The position numbers and the translations under genes are program-made. A DNA stretch of 64,000 nt from Symbiodinium kawagutii (Eukaryota > Sar > Dinophyceae > Suessiales > Symbiodiniaceae), in NCBI GenBank assembly GCA_009767595.1, contig VSDK01023682.1:1-64000 (forward strand). The letters are read 5' to 3'. Under the pieces are notes generated by a model. It had not been told where the DNA came from. It searched no databases and was given only the letters and a program-made list of their open reading frames with translations. Shown here piece by piece: positions 18,164 to 31,136 of the stretch (positions are counted from its first letter, which is position 1; each line of letters opens with the position of its first letter).

Positions 18164-19158
18164 GGTGCAATTTCCGGAAACCTTTGGCGACAAAAAGAAA
18201 AGAAAGACACATCAAAATGAAACCTTACTCATACTTGATAAGTAGAGAGACGAGTAAATCAAGATATGCCCAAATATCAGTAGAGTGATCCCATGGCTGG
18301 CAAGTGGTGCATCTAAGCATGGTGAACGTCGGAGAGTTCACACACACCAAGGTGGCCCAATCACATTATGGACCAGGTGAATGGACCTGTCATTCGGAAA
18401 ATCTGTGCTTTTTGGTTTTCTTATCTTTCATTAGCCACTAAAAGGATTGACCACTGAAAATACCTGTGATCTTGAAATACCCGAGAGGTAACTAGAAAAA
18501 ATGTGTCTATTTTGAACCAAAGGATTCAGCCATGTAACCAAAGGATTTACCCAAGTAACAAGTGTTCCATCTTTGAATACAATTTATAAGTACCTTTGAT
18601 AGTCTCTTTAATGGTATGTGAGATTGTATGGAAGTAGGCTGGGACTACAGGTGGGCTGCAAAGGATTTAGCCATGTTAATGTGGCCTTAACTACGGACAT
18701 ATGATGTGAATCAATCAAAGACAATGACCAATCTTTGTTTTTTTCCCGGCCGATCTTTTCAGATTAGTGCGGCAAAAGCATGAAATGGGTTTAGATGGTT
18801 CGAGGGAAACAAAAAAACAACAAAGTACGTGAAACACGAAACCATCACGCATGGTTTCGTTCGATGATGAGCACATCATTTGACAACAGTAGTACCATTG
18901 CTTTCCATGTTTGTCCCTCATTGTTGTTGCTTTCCGTACGTAAGAACAAAGCTTCAACGAGCGTTGTCCTTGGCCAGGCACCCCCTTTCGCAACACCAAG
19001 TGAATTCTGTTCGTCAGAATCCTTACATTCACCATGTTCATGGGATGAGAAGATTACCCATGGTGACATGTGGTGTTCCCAGACATGTTTCATCACCAGC
19101 TCGGTGGTCACCAGCTCATCCTACTTGCCACCCGCCTTCATTTGCTGGTTGTCTGTAG

Positions 19159-19224
19159 GACTTGGGCACTTGCAAGACGTCCAAGAGTATGTTGAGGACT
19201 GGATGGCCAGGCTGTCTTACCTTG
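19159..19224 (+). CDS. Candidate host exon (66 bp)
   Basis: Acceptor CTGTAG, donor GTGCAA. Frame LGHLQDVQEYVEDWMARLSY then LG, helical. Starts with two bases of a split codon and ends with one. Confidence 0.5.
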
Positions 19225-19543
19225 GTGCAAGGTACCAAAGGTGGGGAATGGAACCAATTCAACATGTTGGAGCTCGTAAAGGGCTTCAGAACAATTTTTG
19301 CCAAATTTGTTAAGCATCTATTTCTGGGGTGAGCGTCTTTGGGGAAGTCTTTCAAGAAGAATGTAGTTCATAAACATCCATAATTCCATAATTAAAAACA
19401 TGTAGCATCGCAAAAGCCTTGCGAAAGCAACATGGGAAAGGCTTGTGCGAAAGAATCTCCAAGCAGTAAAACCTTATTATTGCCAAGCTATCATAGTTGC
19501 GGGCTTCCTTACAGAGTTGATTCCCATGGCGAGCTCGTGACAT

Positions 19544-19660
19544 TTGGGTGTTTCTCAAAATAGGGAACCTCCCAGATCACGCAATAATCACATATATCCA
19601 CCATTTCTCGTATTGAACCAGCAATTCTTTGGCTTCCCAAAGTGGCTTGAGAAACCACCA
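19544..19660. mobile_element. Family A element
   Basis: TTTGGGTGTTTCTCAAAATA at the left and GGCTTGAGAAACCACCA at the right bound about 117 bp. It lies 66 bp before a coiled-coil exon. Confidence 0.65.
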
Positions 19661-19726
19661 CTGGACCATGGTGCACTGGGGGTTTCCTTCGCCCACCGTA
19701 TAGGGCCTGGTGGTAGGGCGCCGCAG

Positions 19727-19780
19727 GAAGATCTGCAAAAGCTTCAGACGGAGCAGAAACTCCTCGACGCCGAGTTGCAG
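19727..19780 (+). CDS. Coiled-coil exon, 54 bp (18 codons)
   Basis: After CCGCAG the frame reads EDLQKLQTEQKLLDAELQ and ends CAG at what would be a GA-type donor (GACACC). Pattern and length resemble the 51-bp coiled-coil exons at 34.5-40 kb. The frame stays open downstream, so a longer exon is possible. Confidence 0.45.
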
Positions 19781-21851
19781 GACACCCCGGCCGTTGGATC
19801 CTTCGGTAGGGCCTTGCCTGGGCAAGGGGAGCCCGGGGGATTCACAGCACATGTGGTGACAGGGTGGCCTTTGGATGACTAGAGGCTGAAAGGTATAGCT
19901 GGGTCATTAAGTGGTCATGACTTGCGTTTATGACTTCAGAGGTCATTGTGAATCAACCCAAGCTTTAGTTCATGGTGATTCACATCCCAACAGCGGGCCT
20001 ACTCGTTTAGATTGGTCCACAACCCGGATGACCAGGGTCTCCTGACCCACAGCCACATATTCATTCCAATCAATGGGTGTATACCCCAGAGACTCCACGC
20101 TGCTGGTATATATATATATATATTTATTTACGAACATTTACCATAATTGACCTTGTTTTGCATATGTAAAATGGCCGAACTCTAGGCAAAATTACCCATA
20201 AAATGATCCTGTTTTGCAGGTCAACAACCCATACATGAAGCATTTGGGTACAGATGATCACTTGGCGGCCACTCTGAAGAGTCATCCTTGTTGTCAACTG
20301 ATGTGGCTTTGGTCAGTGGTCAAGCACCTTTGTTACAATCATTTGAAACCATGGGCATTTGACATGAATTTGACATATTCGATTTCATGAAGAATGCAGG
20401 AATCATTTTCACGATCCCGCTTGGTGCTGGATTTCTGAAACCGACCACCCACGAAACACCAGCCACTTCATGCGAGGAAGCGCAGAAGTTTCCTTTGTAT
20501 CCCAGCCGTGACTATGTGGTGCGCGTCTCAGTGTGGAGCTGTTGGTCTTCTTGCAGAAAAAGGCAAAAAAGAAACGGCTGCTTCAGGCATTTTTGGACTG
20601 AAAAATCCGAAGATATGGAAACATTGAAAACAAAAGATGGAGATTTTGAAATTCACTTGATCCAGTGATGTAGCCAAAGCATGTGACACAGTCATAGACA
20701 GTTCATGCAAACGAACATCCTGGGGCCTGATTCATGTCAGAATTGAAAGTTGCGAAGACTCAATCTATGCTCCAGACATATCAGAATGTATAGCTAAGGT
20801 AGTGGATGAAGGTGACCATCTTGAGGGATCCACCATATATACCAAACAAAACACAACATGTGTTGGAAGATGCGGATAAGGTAACTTACCTAAACGCCTA
20901 GGCCAAATAAACCTGCAAACCCAAGGAACTCCCAGGGACTTGCCCTGGTGGTGAATTTAGATGCTGATCATGGCATAAACACAGCATGATGTGGGGATTT
21001 CCAGTTCGTCATGGTAGTACCTACGATCCCCATCCAAGTTCATGACTATTAGTAGGGAAACCACCGGTGGCTTGGGGGTACATCATGGCTTTGGACATGT
21101 TGATGATTGGTTTTGTAGGCGTGCAGGCCCAGTTTACCATTCTCCTGAACATCTGAGGAAGAATGTTTTTTGATCGCTTCATCTCACGCATATCATCCTT
21201 CTGTGCTAGAATATGAGTATGACTCAACAGCGAGGGTATTGGTTGTGGCCCACAGGCATTTCCCGTTGTGGTTTTAATCAACAACGCAGCAACCAACCAG
21301 CCAAGGGACCATTCACGGTTGCTGTATCGTCATGTGCATATGTTGGTTATATCCTTTTCCAATTGTGATTAGGATGTGTGTATGTATTGACGTTTAATGG
21401 CGTTTACTAGCTGGCTGGTGTATTTCAGGATTTTCTCAGTATCGGCAAATGGTTGGTTGGTTGACTCGCGCATATTGTCCTAGGGGTGGTTCAACCACCA
21501 ACCACTTCGCCACCTTTAACCAACACTTCACCAACCCCAGGGATCGCAACTGGGAACTGAACCCCGGGCGCTGCACATCACCAACAAATCCAACCGAACC
21601 AACGACCCTTATAGGGTTTATTCAGCTACCTCATGGGCTTCATAACCAGACTTACAACCCCAGCTGCACATCCAAGTAACCAAAAAATCCAACCAAACCG
21701 CCTGATTCAAAACCGCCGACATCACTTTCAAAGCATTTTTCAACCATCCCGAACTATCAATTTTAACCATCCCCAACCATCATTATTTTGACAATCCCGA
21801 ACCATCATTCATCAGTAACCAACGCCAACCACCTCCACGCCTTCCGCTCAG
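19781..21851. other. Intron-like stretch without a firm gene
   Basis: A TA run at 20,106-20,122 and mixed low-complexity DNA. An open frame at 20,387-20,668 has composition like random sequence. No gene is called. Confidence 0.4.
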
Positions 21852-22010
21852 GTAGCTGAGACTCCTCGCCCAGACGAACCTGCTCCACCTGAGGTGCTTG
21901 CGAAGTCAGGGGCTTGGTGGCGACCCTGGTTCAACCGCAGCGACCGTCCAACTGCCGGGGATGCTGAGACCAAGAATGTGCCCAATAACAAGCTGGGGGT
22001 GATTTTGTGA
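21852..22010 (+). CDS. Candidate terminal exon (52 codons plus TGA)
   Basis: Acceptor GCTCAG. The frame begins VAETPRPDEPAPPEVLAKSG, continues through WWRPWFNRSDRPTAGDAE and ends NKLGVIL-stop at 22008-22010. The Pro-rich acidic start and Trp-rich centre look coding. Function unknown. A GT donor is not needed if this is the last exon. Confidence 0.55.
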   Translation, partial: VAETPRPDEPAPPEVLAKSGAWWRPWFNRSDRPTAGDAETKNVPNNKLGVIL

Positions 22011-22298
22011 CAGAATGCCTATGATTCTGGTTGATACTGGTTAATGGATAATGTTTGATAATGGTGATGTAACAGATGTACTTAACTATGGTGAATAATG
22101 GTTCATGATAGGGGATGATAACAACGGTCTAGGAAAGATAGAAGTCAATAATGGTTAATGATAGGGGATGAGAACAACAATGGTCAAATAACTAGCAGTT
22201 GGGTTGAAACTAGCAACCAGACAAGGAGTGTAAAAGGGCTTGACCGCCCAACAGCGATGTTAAGCCGAACTGAATGTGCGTTTATTCGATATGGGCCT

Positions 22299-22397
22299 GG
22301 GTGTTTCTCGAAACTGGGGCACCCCCTAAATCATCCACTATTAGCCATTTATAGCAATAAACCTACCACTTTAAGGGGTTACCTATTTGAAGAACCC
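22299..22397. mobile_element. Family A element, degenerate
   Basis: GGGTGTTTCTCGAAACTGGG at the left and TTACCTATTTGAAGAACCCC at the right. Confidence 0.5.
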
Positions 22398-23383
22398 CAA
22401 ATATAGGCATCAGACGCGTGCTCTGCCAGACCATCATCGGCAGCATGGACACAGACGTCCCAAAGGCAAGGCGGAGATTGGCAGGACCTTGGAGAATCAC
22501 TAGGATTTTGCAGGTTTTTTCAGGAAATCAACGGGCCCCTCCAAGGGTTAAACCGGTTATTCTGGTGATCAGTTTAGTCACCCCTAGGTTTTCTTAGGGT
22601 TTATTTATGGGCATTTTTGGAGAATACTGGGTTTGTCCAAAAATGTTGGTTAAACCAGTGGTTTATTGGCTGGTAAATTAGCTGGTTACTACTGGTAAAT
22701 GACGGTGAGCAATGGTTAATAGTGATCACTACTGGGTGTTGATCTATCCGAGACTGTGCCATTATTGATACGGAAACGCTTGCCATTTCAGGGGGGTACA
22801 CCATTTATGGACAAACCGGTATGAGAAACACCAGCTGGAGGAGGCTATTGATGAAACACCAACTATTCATGGTGGTTTGAAAGCTAATGGTTTTTGAAAA
22901 TAGATACACACGTGTGGGCTTTCTTACAACTGGGAACTGTGGGCCCAAAAATGAATGACGCATTACAAAAAAGATATTGGAGGATTTGGGGTCCCCTAGT
23001 TTGAGAAGTACGGATCTACGATTCATTTTCTTGGGGTTTCAATCAATTTGTTTTCTTGAAATTAGTTGGTTTCCCCAAAAATCAATTGACGGACCCCCAA
23101 AGTCAGTTGATTTCATATGGCTTGATCCATATTTGTAGTGAACCCCCAATCAATTTGTTTCCTAGGGGTTTCACTCCAAAATATGGTGATACTCCAGCGA
23201 TCAAAGCATAGGTTCTGTGGTGGGTCGCAGCCCAAGCACCAGTCAGCTGTTGAGGCGGACGACCTGTCCCAAGTGGCATTCAAAATTGGATGATGACCTC
23301 GTCCCTTGGCAGTTGAGAAGCTATGGAAGGGGGGATGTCTCTGCATGAAAACAGGCGGGAAGTACCAGCAAAAAAGACGCCAG

Positions 23384-23415
<32 letters not shown>

Positions 23416-23484
23416 GTATCATCAGGATCATCATCAGTATCATCAGGATCATCATCAGAATCATCGTCGTCGTCGTCGTCATCG

Positions 23485-23535
<51 letters not shown>

Positions 23536-23976
23536 GGGTAACATCATCATCATCATCATCATCATCATCAGGGTAAACAACAACAGCACAGCCAGAGGCT
23601 ATACTCATGGAGGAAGTCAGAACCATCAAAATATTGACCTTTTCTGAGCAGAGAAGGCATAATCATTGCTGGAGATAAGACATTTATAGATCACATATCT
23701 TGAACCAATTCAAGATATCAGTTGCCATTTGACACTAGGGATCATAGGGGATGATGGACCAGGTGTACTGTATACACGCAAAAATACACATCTGCAGAAA
23801 TGATAGAAATGGAAGAATCAAGAAAACAACCAGCTGTTTCACCAGCTCGATAGCTGTTTATTAACCATAAACTATGGGGGGTTAATTCTTAGCTGCTTCA
23901 TCTACTATGTATCCATGAAATGTATGGCTACATCGCTGGTACAGGAGTTGGTTGACCTCTCCGCCAACCATTCGAG
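22398..23976. other. Intron-like stretch with compound ATC microsatellite
   Basis: The main feature is a compound ATC/CAT tract at 23,382-23,570 with interruptions (TCAGTATCATCAGGATC, GTCGTCGTC). Both strands give long Ser, His, Asp or Met runs that are not genes. Confidence 0.55.
23382..23570. repeat. Compound ATC/CAT microsatellite
   Basis: Several pure ATC blocks separated by CAGGATCATCATCAGTATC-type units and a GTC block. Length and purity suggest high slippage. Confidence 0.9.
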
Positions 23977-24053
23977 TTGGAGATCAATGGCGTAGCAGAC
24001 GTGGCCCACCGGAAGTCGCGGTGGAAAGTCAATTTCCCCAGCAGAGACCATGA
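23977..24053 (+). CDS. Candidate penultimate exon (24-kb gene)
   Basis: A pyrimidine-rich acceptor ends in TTCGAG and the donor is GTAAGC (strong). The frame reads LEINGVADVAHRKSRWKVNF then PSRDH, phase 2 at the end. The next exon continues in phase. Confidence 0.55.
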
Positions 24054-24215
24054 GTAAGCACCATTAGTCATGAAGAATTTTGATAAACTATCGTTAGTAA
24101 ATCATGGTCAGCAACGACAGCTATTGATTACCATTGATGAACTCTCGCTCACCATTGTGTTTGATGATTGATCATGGCTGCGAATTTGCATGATTGTGAC
24201 CATTCTTATTTTCAG

Positions 24216-24366
24216 ACTTGGGGATTCGAAAGCAATGATATGCAATGATCATTTGCATTTCCGAGGCATGGCCAGAGTCAGGCACCAGCACAAATCACCT
24301 ATGGGTGTTGCCACAGCTGAATCCTGCATCGATTGGGTGCCTGGGCATGTTCAACCCCCAAAATGA
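24216..24366 (+). CDS. Candidate terminal exon (24-kb gene)
   Basis: After TTTTCAG, in the phase left by the previous exon, the frame reads LGDSKAMICNDHLHFRGMAR, then HQHKSPMGVATAESCIDWVP, and stops at TGA 24364-24366. His/Cys content is notable but no domain is recognised. Confidence 0.5.
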
Positions 24367-24699
24367 ATACAGGTTTGAGGCCTAATTGCCGCCATTGACA
24401 AGAACTTTGCAGTGGGCATAGATTTTGATGCAAAAGAAATACCTCAAGTTGGTGCCTAAGATGCTGAAACACAATTTCATGGTCACTGGCTGATTTCAAA
24501 ATAATCATTTACGATTCATAGCTTTAAAACAATGAGGCCCTCTACAATCACACCACAAGTTTCGATGACTTTAGGAATGCTCAAAAAAGACAATTAATAG
24601 TGGAATAGTGATTGAACAGTGGTTAACGGTCTAGAAGTAGATCAAATAGCGGTGAATGATTGTTCATCAGCTGGTTGAACATGGCAATCTATGGCAATA

Positions 24700-24808
24700 T
24701 ATGTGGGGGTTCTCAAAATAGCCCCGCAAAATAATGATTGGTCTACTATTATGAATGGTTTTTGTAGAGGATGATTTTGGGGTTCCCTACTTTGAGAAAC
24801 CATCGTAT
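24700..24808. mobile_element. Family A element, about 109 bp
   Basis: TATGTGGGGGTTCTCAAAAT at the left, CCCTACTTTGAGAAACCATC at the right. Confidence 0.65.
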
Positions 24809-25300
24809 GGCAATTTTATGGATCCAATTGGTCATCGCGTTTCGATCCTGTCACCGACCGAGGTTTTGCTGGGAAGAAAAATGGAGCAGCTGACTGTGCA
24901 GCTGACGCTGCTGTGTTTCATCCGAAGCACGGGAGTTTGGTTTGTCCTACTGGCCTGCTCCTCCCTAAATGGAAGGAAAAACGGATGATGTTATGGCAAC
25001 TCCATACATAATCCTCCCTTTGGTTTGTCCATGGTATTGGTTGCTCTTCCCTAAACGGAGGGAAAAACGGATGATTTGTTATGGCAATCATGGATATTGT
25101 GGCAATACTCTTTTGATTGGTTATGTCACCAAGCAAGATCAATTATGGCACACAATCTATGGTTACTGGTGTTGATTGTGACACAAGTGTTCATGATCAT
25201 TGTCAATCTCATCGTCATGATATGCTTCGTTACAACAAAATCTATGGCTGCTGTTCAATACCCTGGACCCATGGTGAACATCCCAGAAATGACTAAAAAG

Positions 25301-25384
25301 AGAGATTCTCAAAATCGTGACGCCAAAAGTATGGTTGTACTCTTGGTTGATTTGGGGGGCTACCCCTATTTTGAGACACGCAAC
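25301..25384. mobile_element. Family A element, shortened
   Basis: AGAGATTCTCAAAATCG at the left, TACCCCTATTTTGAGACACG at the right. The centre is shorter than in other copies. Confidence 0.45.
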
Positions 25385-25722
25385 CATTTCTGATGGTAGT
25401 TATACTCCTGATCATAGCATCTAGCATCTATGATGGTTGATTAATGGTAGGCACTCTATTCATCTTAGCATCCTCTAGTATCTATGGTGGTTATTTTGAT
25501 AACTCCCCAAATAGTCTAAGTGTTGTGATTATGTCCTAGCCACTAAAAAGTTCTAGCAATGGTTAAAATCCTGATATGTTCCCATAGCCATTCTTTTTGA
25601 TGATAGTTGCTGTCATTGAAATCCCCAATTTGCGATTATTGTTTCTCATCAGAATCCATTATTCAAAGCCACCCCAAGGACTATGACCAACTGCCATGTC
25701 ATGATCCTCACCACCCCGGCAG

Positions 25723-25807
25723 GCCGAATTGATGTCCGTGTCCAAAGCCGCGCGGAAGGAATGGCAGGAGCAGCGGATCCACCACTGGATATCATCCCTC
25801 GGAACAG
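25723..25807 (+). CDS. Candidate host exon (85 bp)
   Basis: Acceptor CGGCAG, donor GTATGT (strong). Two frames are open: AELMSVSKAARKEWQEQRIH and RIDVRVQSRAEGMAGAADPP. I cannot tell which is used. Confidence 0.5.
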
Positions 25808-27094
25808 GTATGTGGATTAAGTGGTGAACGTGGCCATGGTTAGTAGCCAAGGTTATAGGCGGGTTAGTTCGGCTACCTCATAAGGTGAGTTACCATGGGT
25901 ACAAGCTGCCTAAGTGGTGAACGTGAGCATGGTCAACGCTGGCTACTTGGTTGATCAAAGTATCAGTAGGTGCTTTGCAACCATGGTTCTAACCCACTAA
26001 TAGGTGGTAGAGGCCCGGCTTGGAGGATTTGATAACCATGGTTAGTACCCACTTACTAAGTGGGATGATCCTCTAAGTAGTAACTACCATGTTTGTAGTT
26101 TATTCCACTTGTTCATGGATATAGATGGCTTGGAACGCATGGTTACGTTCACCACTAAATGGGATGATCAACCCAGCAGCCATGGCTGGTTGGTGGTTTG
26201 AAATGATGAATAACCAGAGGCGGCGCTAATAACAACCAACTATAGGGTATGCTAAACCATGATTCATGACTGGTCGTTTAAATCTGAAATGGATAACTGT
26301 GGGGTTGATGAAAGGCTAGTGATTAATGGTTACTCCACAAGTATGTTAGCTATAACCCAAGAGTTGAAATAATCAGTCCTGTAACAGGGCTCACGACTGA
26401 TAAAGCTAGTCATGAGAGATTTTCGTCAGTATCCACCACTATTCTGTTTCGGGACGTGTCTATATGCAACCATCATTTACAAAGATAAACCATGCATTTT
26501 TGGAATCACAGACTTGCCTATTCCTAACTTTGAGAAACACCCAGTTAGTCACTCAAAAGGAATGCACGACTCTGTAACCAAGCCAGTGTCAATGGTTCAC
26601 CAGCCAGCTGCGCCTCAGGGTATGCTACACAAACCTCTCATAGCAAACATGGGACACTCACCCACAACAGCGGCAACGGGAGATATGACGTCAGCAACGT
26701 CAACATCGACGCCAACCTCTTCACCGTCACAAGAATCTTTATCACCAGCATCATTGCCACCAACATCGGTATTAATTAACACCAACAGAGCAGGCATAAA
26801 AAGTCCATAATTTCAGGCGGTCATACTACTTTGTATCCCATCCATCCTTCAGTTCCTGCTACAAAACGGCTGATACTTGGTGCATGTGGATCACATATCG
26901 TAACCTTGCTCCACATATGTGGCATCCAATGATCCGCAAATCTATCAGGATTCCTGGGTTTCCAACTGCTTGGGAGACATTCACCAGCCCAGATCCTTCA
27001 AGATCCTCCAAGATCCCAGATCCAATTGGAGATAGCTGGAGACATGTCCAGCTTTTGCCAACTATGCTTTCTCAGGAGTTGGCCTCTTTGCCAG
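25808..27094. other. Intron-like stretch
   Basis: Degenerate repeats such as AAGTGGTGAACGTG (25,820 and 25,912) and a family D-like fragment CTGGTTGGTGGTTTGAAATG near 26,185. A Ser/Thr/Pro-rich open frame at 26,412-26,810 may be chance. No gene called. Confidence 0.35.
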
Positions 27095-27167
27095 GTGTGG
27101 CCGCGTGTTGCGGCCCTTCCCTCGGATGAGGGCAGACATGGAGGGCAGATTTCAGGGACTTCAAGTG
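27095..27167 (+). CDS. Candidate host exon (73 bp)
   Basis: Acceptor TGCCAG, donor GTGAAA. Frame VWPRVAALPSDEGRHGGQIS then GTSS, ending in phase 1. Function unknown. Confidence 0.4.
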
Positions 27168-27730
27168 GTGAAACATTTCACGTCACCTTCAATGTTCGCT
27201 AAAGCAAATGATTGGGAAGCCATCAATTGCACAAGTATGGCCGCTTGATGTTGTGTGCCTATAGTGCGACGATATGAAAAACAAGTAAAAATAATTCATG
27301 GTGGATACCGATTATCTTTATGATATATGTGTAAATATTTACACATATAGGTATACCAAGTGTTTTTAAAAGTATGTTCTTTATCTTAAGACATCATCAG
27401 ACAGCATGATATAGGTTGTTTCTCAGTTTCCACATGCACTCGCATGTTCACGGGGATGGTAGGAAATCCCCCAAAGGCGATATTTGGAGAAATAGATGGT
27501 CAAGTTGCGCCCAGCTATAAATGGTTGTTGGTGTTTATTAGCCTCTTCACAAACCTTATATCATTGGTAGATCCCCTACTCTTGTTTGTCACTATCTATT
27601 CTCAACCCCTATGAGCTATTCTTAGCCCTCACCAACCTCCATGAATCTACAGCCCCAAAATTTCTATGAACTCCAATCTACGGCCTCAAAATCTCTATGA
27701 ACCTCCACATGATCAACCCCCCCACGCCAG

Positions 27731-27875
27731 ACCTGCACCAGGGGAGCCCCGGTGCTCAACGGCACGTTGGGCGCCCATCACAAGCCGCCAGGCATGGAGT
27801 CACTACCGCCGCCTCCCGGAGATCAAGCGAAGGCGTCCTACAGCTGCTTGGGAACCAAGCAGAAGTCATCAACCG
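27731..27875 (+). CDS. Candidate host exon (145 bp, GC-rich)
   Basis: Acceptor CGCCAG, donor GTGATT. All three frames are open. The frame ending EGVLQLLGNQAEVINR is the most protein-like. G+C rises sharply against the flanks. Confidence 0.45.
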
Positions 27876-29491
27876 GTGATTAATCATCCATGGTTATAAC
27901 CAGTTATTAAATAACCAGTGGTCAACCATAGTTAATAAAATCATGTTAATAACTAGGGATGTTGTAATCAACTTGGATGAACTGCTTAACCAGTGATTAA
28001 TAATCTTAGTTTTAAACCGTGGTCAACCAGTTATTAAATCATAGTAGCTGACCATGGTTAAAACCAGTGGTCAATTACTGGCTGATTACTTCAGCTGGTG
28101 GTATAACCGTCAGGTCATAACCAGTGGTTAATGTAAACAACCTGCTGGTTATATAAAATGTAGTGGTAACATTATCCATCAGCTGGTGGTAACCTCTGGT
28201 TATAACCGTGGTTACAACCAGTGGTTAACTTTTGTGGTTAACTTTAGTGGTTTATAGTTAATAACCGTGAATTATCATCAATAACTGTGGCAAAAAATGG
28301 TTAAGTACTTGCTGACTTGAAGTAACTATTAACCTTAATGAATACCAAGTAACTAGTGAATGGTAATTGACCAATGGATACCAATGGTCATTCATGTTTG
28401 TTCATGATTAATTTTCCGCATTAATAAGCAACGGATAATCTAATTGCTTACAATAGACTACTACCATGCCTGCTGGCTTTGGTCAATATATGATGTTCAT
28501 AACCTGCGGTGAATTAGTGGTCAATGGTCAATTTGCTGGTTACTAGTGCCACTAATTAGTGGAGATCAATCAAACCATTTGGTAGTCGACCATCACTCAT
28601 CACCCTTTGCCAAAGTTTGGTTGCATGTAATGGTTCGAATAGGAGGTGCTTGCGCATGCAGGTGGAGCTTGTCAACACTCCGAGATGTTTGAGAGGTCAT
28701 ATGTCGTTCGTTGTTCATTAGTTTGAAAAAGAAATGTCATAGCAACTATGTCATGTGGCGAAGTTTTGTTTGCAAGTGGTGCGTGGCCTTTTGCCACGGA
28801 TGTGTTTCCAGCTTGCAATGGCAGGCGCAGACTGTTCTGATGCAGCTCTTTCGTCTCGAGAGTCAGGTTCAGCGGGGGTGTTTGTCGAGTTGAACAGTGG
28901 CCAGACCTTATCAGAAATCCTTTCACTTGATTGATGCCTTGCCAGCCCTTTCTCCCGGTTATCCCAGATTGGAGAGGCCCATGTTTCCTCGTTCCTACAG
29001 CTGTTGCTGTTGTGCTTCTCACGTTTCCATGGCAATCATAAGCAACAGAATCATTTACCAGAATCCGCAGCCAAGAAAAACACACATAAAGTATGTTCAA
29101 TGCTCCCTCTTTGCCACAGATGCTTCCGCAATGTGATGACTGGCAGATTTTTTGAAATCAAACGTGTCAGAGAGTTCCTACAAAAACATTGGAGAAATGA
29201 GAATTCTGGTTCCAAACAATTGATTCATCCTCACCAGTGGGTCAATCAGCATCCACCAGTTGTAGGTCCGTAATGAACTACCTCAGGATGGATTATTTGA
29301 TGATTAGTTAGAAATCACTCCACTAGTTATCCACCATCCATCACCAGCCCTTGATTGAGTCACATGATTCCAGGTGAGGGAGCAACTCACTTCGCAGAAA
29401 TCCGGTGAAGTCAAGAAGCCGCACGGCTGCCCAGCTCGCCTCGGGTACTTTCCAGGCTGGATCCTACTGCAAGTTGTAGCCGTCAACCATG

Positions 29492-29599
29492 TGGCTATGG
29501 GTCAATATTAACCATCAATGATGATGGATAAGAACCAACAAACTATAGGGAAAACGATGGTTAGGGGAACCTGGGGTGCAGGGTTTTGACCCAGAGCCA
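29492..29599 (+). mobile_element. Family B element, 108 bp
   Basis: TGGCTATGGGTCAATATTAA at the left, GGGTTTTGACCCAGAGCCA at the right, with GGGAACCTGGGGTGCAGG inside. Confidence 0.75.
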
Positions 29600-30715
29600 T
29601 GGCAAACACAGAAGGTTTGGTGGCGTATCCATTTGGCATAGACTCGGATAGATGTTTCTGTTCGAGATTGAACAATCCCACAGTTTGTGCTTTGTTATTC
29701 CTTGGGGGTTCTGCAGCACACAAGATTTTTAGCTGGATATAGCTCTGGGTCAATACCAAGTTCCCCTGGTGAACATCCCATGAATGATTCGATTAGTCTT
29801 TGTTGGGATGTTTACCCTACCATGATCCCTGTGTTGGGATGGTTGGCTATGACCAATGGCCATATGACCCCATTGTAGGCATTTCGTGGCATGGCTCCTG
29901 GCATGGCCAGTGTCAGTTTTCAGCTTTAACTCTTCACAGCAAGTGTCAAACATCACTAAGCAACCTTGGTCTCAATTCGTTAATCATGACTCCATTCCTC
30001 TATACTATGTTATGCCCAAGCTGTACCAAGAAATTGTTTGCCAGAAAGTTGACATGTCTTGAAAGAGGAATAGCCAGCTAACTGTCAACAGTTCTATTGC
30101 CAAGAAATTCTTTGCCACTGTTAACCAGCTGTGCTAACATGGATGGAAAAGTTTAAGCAGTATTGGCATTACCAGCTATTTCTTGCCATTTCTTAGTTAA
30201 AAGCTTTGGTCCCTCTATGCTTTGAAAAGTATTTAGGCATCCCCTATTTCTTTAACAGCACTGGTTAAACACTATTCCTTACTATTTGGTTACAATAGCT
30301 ATTAGTCACAATTAGCCATTATTACTATTAGTTTTAATGAGTTAGAATTAGTTGTATTAGCTATTGCTATCAACCACAATCTTACAATCAATAGCTCCTT
30401 GGCACCCGCTGCACCCTACCTTCGTTGCACCCAAGGCCCGGAGCCAAGGCAGCCAAGGACACCAGTGGCGGCCCCGAAGGGCTCATGGCCATGGCCCGTT
30501 GCGGTTGAAGTGGTAGGATGGGATGCCTACCAGGACCCACCACCTTCAGGTTCATGTTGACCCATAGGAACCTGGGGAATTTCCCATGAACTAGTTTACT
30601 TTCATAGATAGTTATGAACCATTGCTATCATTTCCCATATTTCCCATTGATAGTTCCATAATTGGATTGCAATGGTTGATCGACTATTCCCATATCTTCT
30701 TGAGTATGGTTGAGA

Positions 30716-30828
30716 TGTGGGCGTTCCTCGAAATAGGAAACCCCGAGATCATCCGATGTGATTAAATCATAGCAACAAACTATATAACCATAGCTTGGGG
30801 CGTTCCCTATTTCAAGAAACCCCCGTAT
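30716..30828. mobile_element. Family A element, first of an adjacent pair
   Basis: GTGGGCGTTCCTCGAAATAG at the left, CTATTTCAAGAAACCCCCGT at the right. It abuts the next copy directly. Confidence 0.65.
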
Positions 30829-30931
30829 ATGGTAGTTTCTCAAAATAAGGGACCCCAAAAAATGGCTGGTTTATTACTACAAATAGTTAATAGTGGATTT
30901 GGGGGTACCCCTATTTTGAGAAACACCTATA
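30829..30931. mobile_element. Family A element, second of an adjacent pair
   Basis: TAGTTTCTCAAAATAAGGGA at the left, CCCCTATTTTGAGAAACACC at the right. One of the best-preserved copies. Confidence 0.75.
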
Positions 30932-31080
30932 TACTGCTTGGTGGTTTAATTCACATTTTTACTTTTCCCTATTGAATTGGTTAATAACAAATTTATGGTG
31001 GTATTATCAAAATTACTATATGAACCATATGACTAACTATCCGTTTTTGAGGGAATGCTGGCTTTGCCCCATCAGCACAG

Positions 31081-31136
31081 CTCGCCAGGAGGGTGAAGCA
31101 GCTCCCCTGGCAAGGGGCCCTGGGGAAGCGACCCTG
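31081..31136 (+). CDS. Candidate host exon (56 bp)
   Basis: Acceptor GCACAG, donor GTAGCC. Frame LARRVKQLPWQGALGKRPW, ending in phase 2. Basic; function unknown. Confidence 0.4.

Larger units (their letters stand above)
27876..31080. other. Long intron-like stretch
   Basis: At 27.89-28.34 kb the sequence is packed with ACCAGTGGT palindromes. Two adjacent family A elements (30.72-30.93 kb) and a family B element (29.49-29.60 kb) follow. Small open frames at 28.7-29.3 kb lack splice support. No gene called. Confidence 0.4.

Noticed and set aside
18795..19313. 172-codon open frame as a single gene
   Set aside because: Most of it has random-like composition. Only the short stretch at 19,159-19,224 with splice sites looks coding.
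23306..23647. Open frames of Ser, His, Asp or Met runs
   Set aside because: They are translations of an ATC/CAT microsatellite.
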